Shown one piece after another: positions 60,901 through 64,000 of a stretch of 64,000 nucleotides of DNA (position 1 is its first letter; each line of letters starts with the position of its first letter). The stretch spans positions 15,104,501 through 15,168,500 of the forward strand of contig CM072891.1 in the NCBI GenBank assembly GCA_037013685.1, given 5' to 3'. The position numbers were made by a program, and so were the translations under genes. The DNA comes from Acridotheres tristis. Taxonomy: Eukaryota; Chordata; Aves; Passeriformes; Sturnidae. The notes beneath the pieces are model-generated. The model was not told where the DNA came from. It was given only the letters and a program-made list of their open reading frames with translations, and ran no database searches.

Positions 60901-63900
60901 AATGTGTTTGCAGCTTGAAATCTTAAAACATGATACTCAGGCAAGTAAGAAGAAACTTATTCCAGATGGCTGGTAGCAGATCTCCATGCTTTCTATCTTC
61001 TAGTTGTCCCATATCTATTTTGAATCCATCCGTTCTTTTGTGCTGCCATTTAAAGAGAGGTACATAGCTGGTAGGTCATCCTCATTTGCTTGCCTCTAAC
61101 TCAGGCTGTTCAGCCAGAAATAAAAATGCTCTCTCATGCTTCTTCTTGTCTAGGTCGATTATTTTTGTTATAGTATCAAAGGTTTTGGAAATGTGTTTAA
61201 GATAGTTTGCTGTTTTGTTATTGTACAAATATTAATTTAATTTTTACATTCATGTATGACAACTGTAACTCAAGCTTCAGGTGACTCCCATAGAAAAGAT
61301 GAACAAAAAATTCACTTATTTTGCCCTGAATCTTATTCAATTAGCTCTAATGCCAGTAATGTAAATAGATATCAAGGCTGTGGAAATAGGTTCCATATTA
61401 CTTGTTAGTTAAATATAATGGGAAACATTTTATTTTCTGCTGTGGCATCATTATGTTTGGCTAGAAGTAGTATACTAGGAAATGGCCAATACAGTTCCTT
61501 TTCATATTTAGTAGCCAAAACTGACTGTGTGTAGTATTAATCCTACCTAAGTTACAAAACTCAGTGGTGATCATCCAAAATCTTAATTTCTGCTGATTTA
61601 GAATAACGCCTTCCCTTAGCTACTTCATAGTTTTTCTTAATTTGGTATTTTAAAAGATAATAATTCTTACTAAATAGGTTTTTGCTGTGTTAAACAGCAA
61701 GAAAACCTACTCTGATTAGTATATCATCATTCAGGATGGGTGGGACTCTATTGAAAAACACCTGAAGTAGGAGGCAAGAGACAAGAGGCTACCTCAATCT
61801 TGAAAAATAAGATGAAGATAGTAACTAATTCCTGATATATATTTATCTAGCCCATACTTAAAACCATCACCTCGACTTCACAGGATCCCTTGCCTAACAG
61901 ATAAGTCATATGAAATCTCACAGAACCTGATTCTCTTTTTTAAAAACATGTTTGGGCCTTTTTCTGGTCATAGTTTTTATTATTTTCCTGTCTTCTTGTG
62001 ACACATTAAGTTAATGAAAGTTTGAACTGCTGATGTCCTTGAGGAGATTGATTGTTGTCTATCCACAGTGCCTTCATTGTGTTTATTTGGTCCTAAGCAT
62101 AAATTATAAATATAATATCCCTACAGACATGTTTTTTAACCTGGTGTCTTAAGTGGGAGGAACACAGTAACTAGAGTCTTTTCCTTTCTTCGAATTAAAA
62201 AAAAACCAGCTGGCATAAAATGTATGGGAAAAAGTATGGCTTGTGATAGGAATCAGCTATCAGTTGTTTCAGGACTATAGCAATCATTAGTCAGTGAGTG
62301 AGGTTAGTAAGGAATTTTTAGCTACTATCAGAGCAGTAAGGACCTTGCTGGTTGGTTGATTTTTGAGTCCCATTCTAGAGGCTGAAGCAGTCTCTGGTGT
62401 CCTGCAGTGAAATGTTGCAAGAGGTTGTAAGTGATTGTTGGGAGAACTGTGTAAAACAGGGCAACTAATGTGAAAGATCTGTTATATATGTGTCATAGCC
62501 CCAATAAAAATTCTGTTCATATAGTGTTCTTCCTAACAGGCTTTTCAGGAGCTTTTAAATTAATTAATGTCCTGTCATCTCTTTAAATGGTTCTTACGTG
62601 TTTTAGTTCATTGGAAAGCTTGTGAGACACTCTGTTTGCATTCTGGCTAAAGAAAATTATATCAGTCTCCAGGGCAGCCAGTTTAAATAGCATTACATAT
62701 TAACCACCACTTTTTTATTTTTTCCTGTAGAAGTCAAGCTTATTAATTATTTTATTTTTTATTTTTATTTCTTTGAAAAACACATTTCCATCTACTTGCT
62801 CTTTGCTCTGCATGAAATGGAAGCTGATAGTGTCTCTGTAGTGCAGATGCCTTCATTTCTCAGAGTGTTTCAAGACCCAGATTCCAAATGCTACATGGAA
62901 CAAATAAATTCTTTTTTCTTTTCTTTTTCTGATGCTTTCCTAGATCACTCCCTTGTCAAATCCTGACAATTTGTGAAGACTGTACATTTTGGTAAAAGGT
63001 GTAGCTCTGTTCTCATGAGAGTGAAAACGTGTGTGACAACTGCAGCATATGATGTACGAGATGGTTGTGTTCCTCTGCTAGCCATACGTCATGCCTGCTT
63101 CTGCCATGACTCTTATGCTTCTGCTAGGAGCAGAGAAATCATGCCCATAATTCAAAAAGCTAATTTTGATTAAATATCTCTTTTGAGACAAAAAATATTT
63201 AAGAAAGTATCATGGTTTGTTTGTAGAAGAAATATCTTTAAAGGACTAAAGGTCTATTTTAATTGGCAGCATACAAACATCCAGTGGGTTAGGAATATGG
63301 TTTGTGAATGAACCAAAGCAGTACTATGGATAGAGGATTTAAAAATCTCAGTCATGTGTTCTTCTCCTTATGTACAATTTCCAAAGCAGAAAATGTCTCT
63401 TACTGTTGATATGTACATTCCTACATGAGATTCCTTCAGACTGGACTTCCTGAGTGAATCAGTGCCAATGACCGTGTGCAATTAACAATTTTAATGTTGG
63501 TTACTAGTCTTCCTTTGAAATTTGTCATGATGCCCATTCCTAGCAAATGTTCAAATATTTAAATATAGAAGTCTTTTTTATTGAGATAAGGATTAACTAA
63601 AAGGATAATAATCACATTTACTGGCTTTTGGGTTTGATTTTGGTGTGTTGGGGGCTTTTTTTATGTAGTCTTATATTTGGCTAAACTAGAACTGAAAGCT
63701 GGAAGTTTTCACTACTAGAGACAACACTTACAATTTTTAATTTTGTTATTTAGGATTTTTGTCATATCATACCATGCTGATTCAAGTCTGTAGCACATCA
63801 CAGCATTTTAAATTGACATTTGGCTCTGCCATATGTCATTCTCTGTTGTGGTACACCAGAGTAATATCATGTTTTATCAAGTTTATCAATACTTAATTTA

Positions 63901-64000
63901 TCCTTAATATAGTTTTATCTAATCCATCTATTAATTTGACTTTATGCTCTTAGTCACTAAATACCAGAGCACAGACACATGGTTTCTCCTGGAAGATGCT
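57943..64000. other. AT-rich non-coding DNA, no gene recognised
   Basis: No exon, RNA gene or dispersed repeat family is supported. It contains a C-run at 59433-59443, three CACCTG-type E-boxes between 60727 and 60813, and a T/A-rich patch at 62700-62770. Short frames such as 58730-58990 and 62973-63173 have no domain that I recognise. Confidence 0.55.

Noticed and set aside
1..64000. CRISPR arrays, operons, ribosome-binding sites, tRNA and rRNA genes
   Set aside because: No regularly spaced repeats, cloverleaf-compatible box A/B pairs or rRNA signatures were seen, and the composition and CR1 content are those of an avian nuclear genome.

Overview
The window looks like AT-rich, essentially gene-free DNA from a bird nuclear genome. 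The evidence is several CR1 LINE fragments that carry the typical avian CR1 3' end (remnants of the ORF2 C-terminus, the 'ggttggaaggg' segment and the short 'attctatgatt'-type terminal repeat), one betaretrovirus-like (ERVK-type) endogenous retrovirus, and one probable solo LTR. A songbird is plausible from the retroviral load, but that is inference. I found no protein-coding exon, tRNA, rRNA, CRISPR array or bacterial-type gene that I can support. Open frames of 60-171 codons are what AT-rich non-coding DNA gives by chance, apart from the retroelement fragments listed.

Layout: 1-2457 unique AT-rich DNA. 2458-2500 a CR1 3' tip. 3661-3800 a candidate conserved non-coding block. 4086-4390 an internally deleted CR1. 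5240-5820 a GC-richer segment of unknown origin with a weak internal duplication. 5821-18150 a long featureless stretch. 18155-18480 a CR1 3' end. 19606-21631 the retrovirus with its target-site duplication. 21632-26130 nothing recognised. 26131-26423 a plus-strand CR1. 26424-34278 non-coding, with one homeodomain-site-rich block. 34279-35272 the longest CR1 copy (C-terminal half of the reverse-transcriptase ORF, broken). 35273-53550 non-coding, with simple repeats and two further candidate regulatory blocks. 53560-54561 two plus-strand CR1-like pieces. 57521-57942 a probable solo LTR. The remainder to 64000 is featureless.

The most informative object is the minus-strand provirus. Within about 2 kb it keeps a complete 5' LTR (TG...CA ends, TATA box, AATAAA), a primer-binding site matching the tRNA-Lys(1,2) type, a leader, an open gag start encoding a matrix-like protein with an N-myristoylation motif, a polypurine tract, a 3' LTR and a 6-7 bp target duplication. 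Everything from capsid through pol and env is missing. A perfect 11-bp hairpin starts directly after the gag stop. The 3' LTR copy is about 77 nt shorter than the matching part of the 5' copy, almost entirely by small deletions that thin out G-runs. It also lacks U5 and the polyadenylation signal. I cannot decide from the sequence alone between real decay and an assembly or consensus artefact.

I found no convincing undescribed multi-gene system. The findings are leads about this deleted provirus, LTR structure, CR1 rearrangements and possible conserved regulatory elements.
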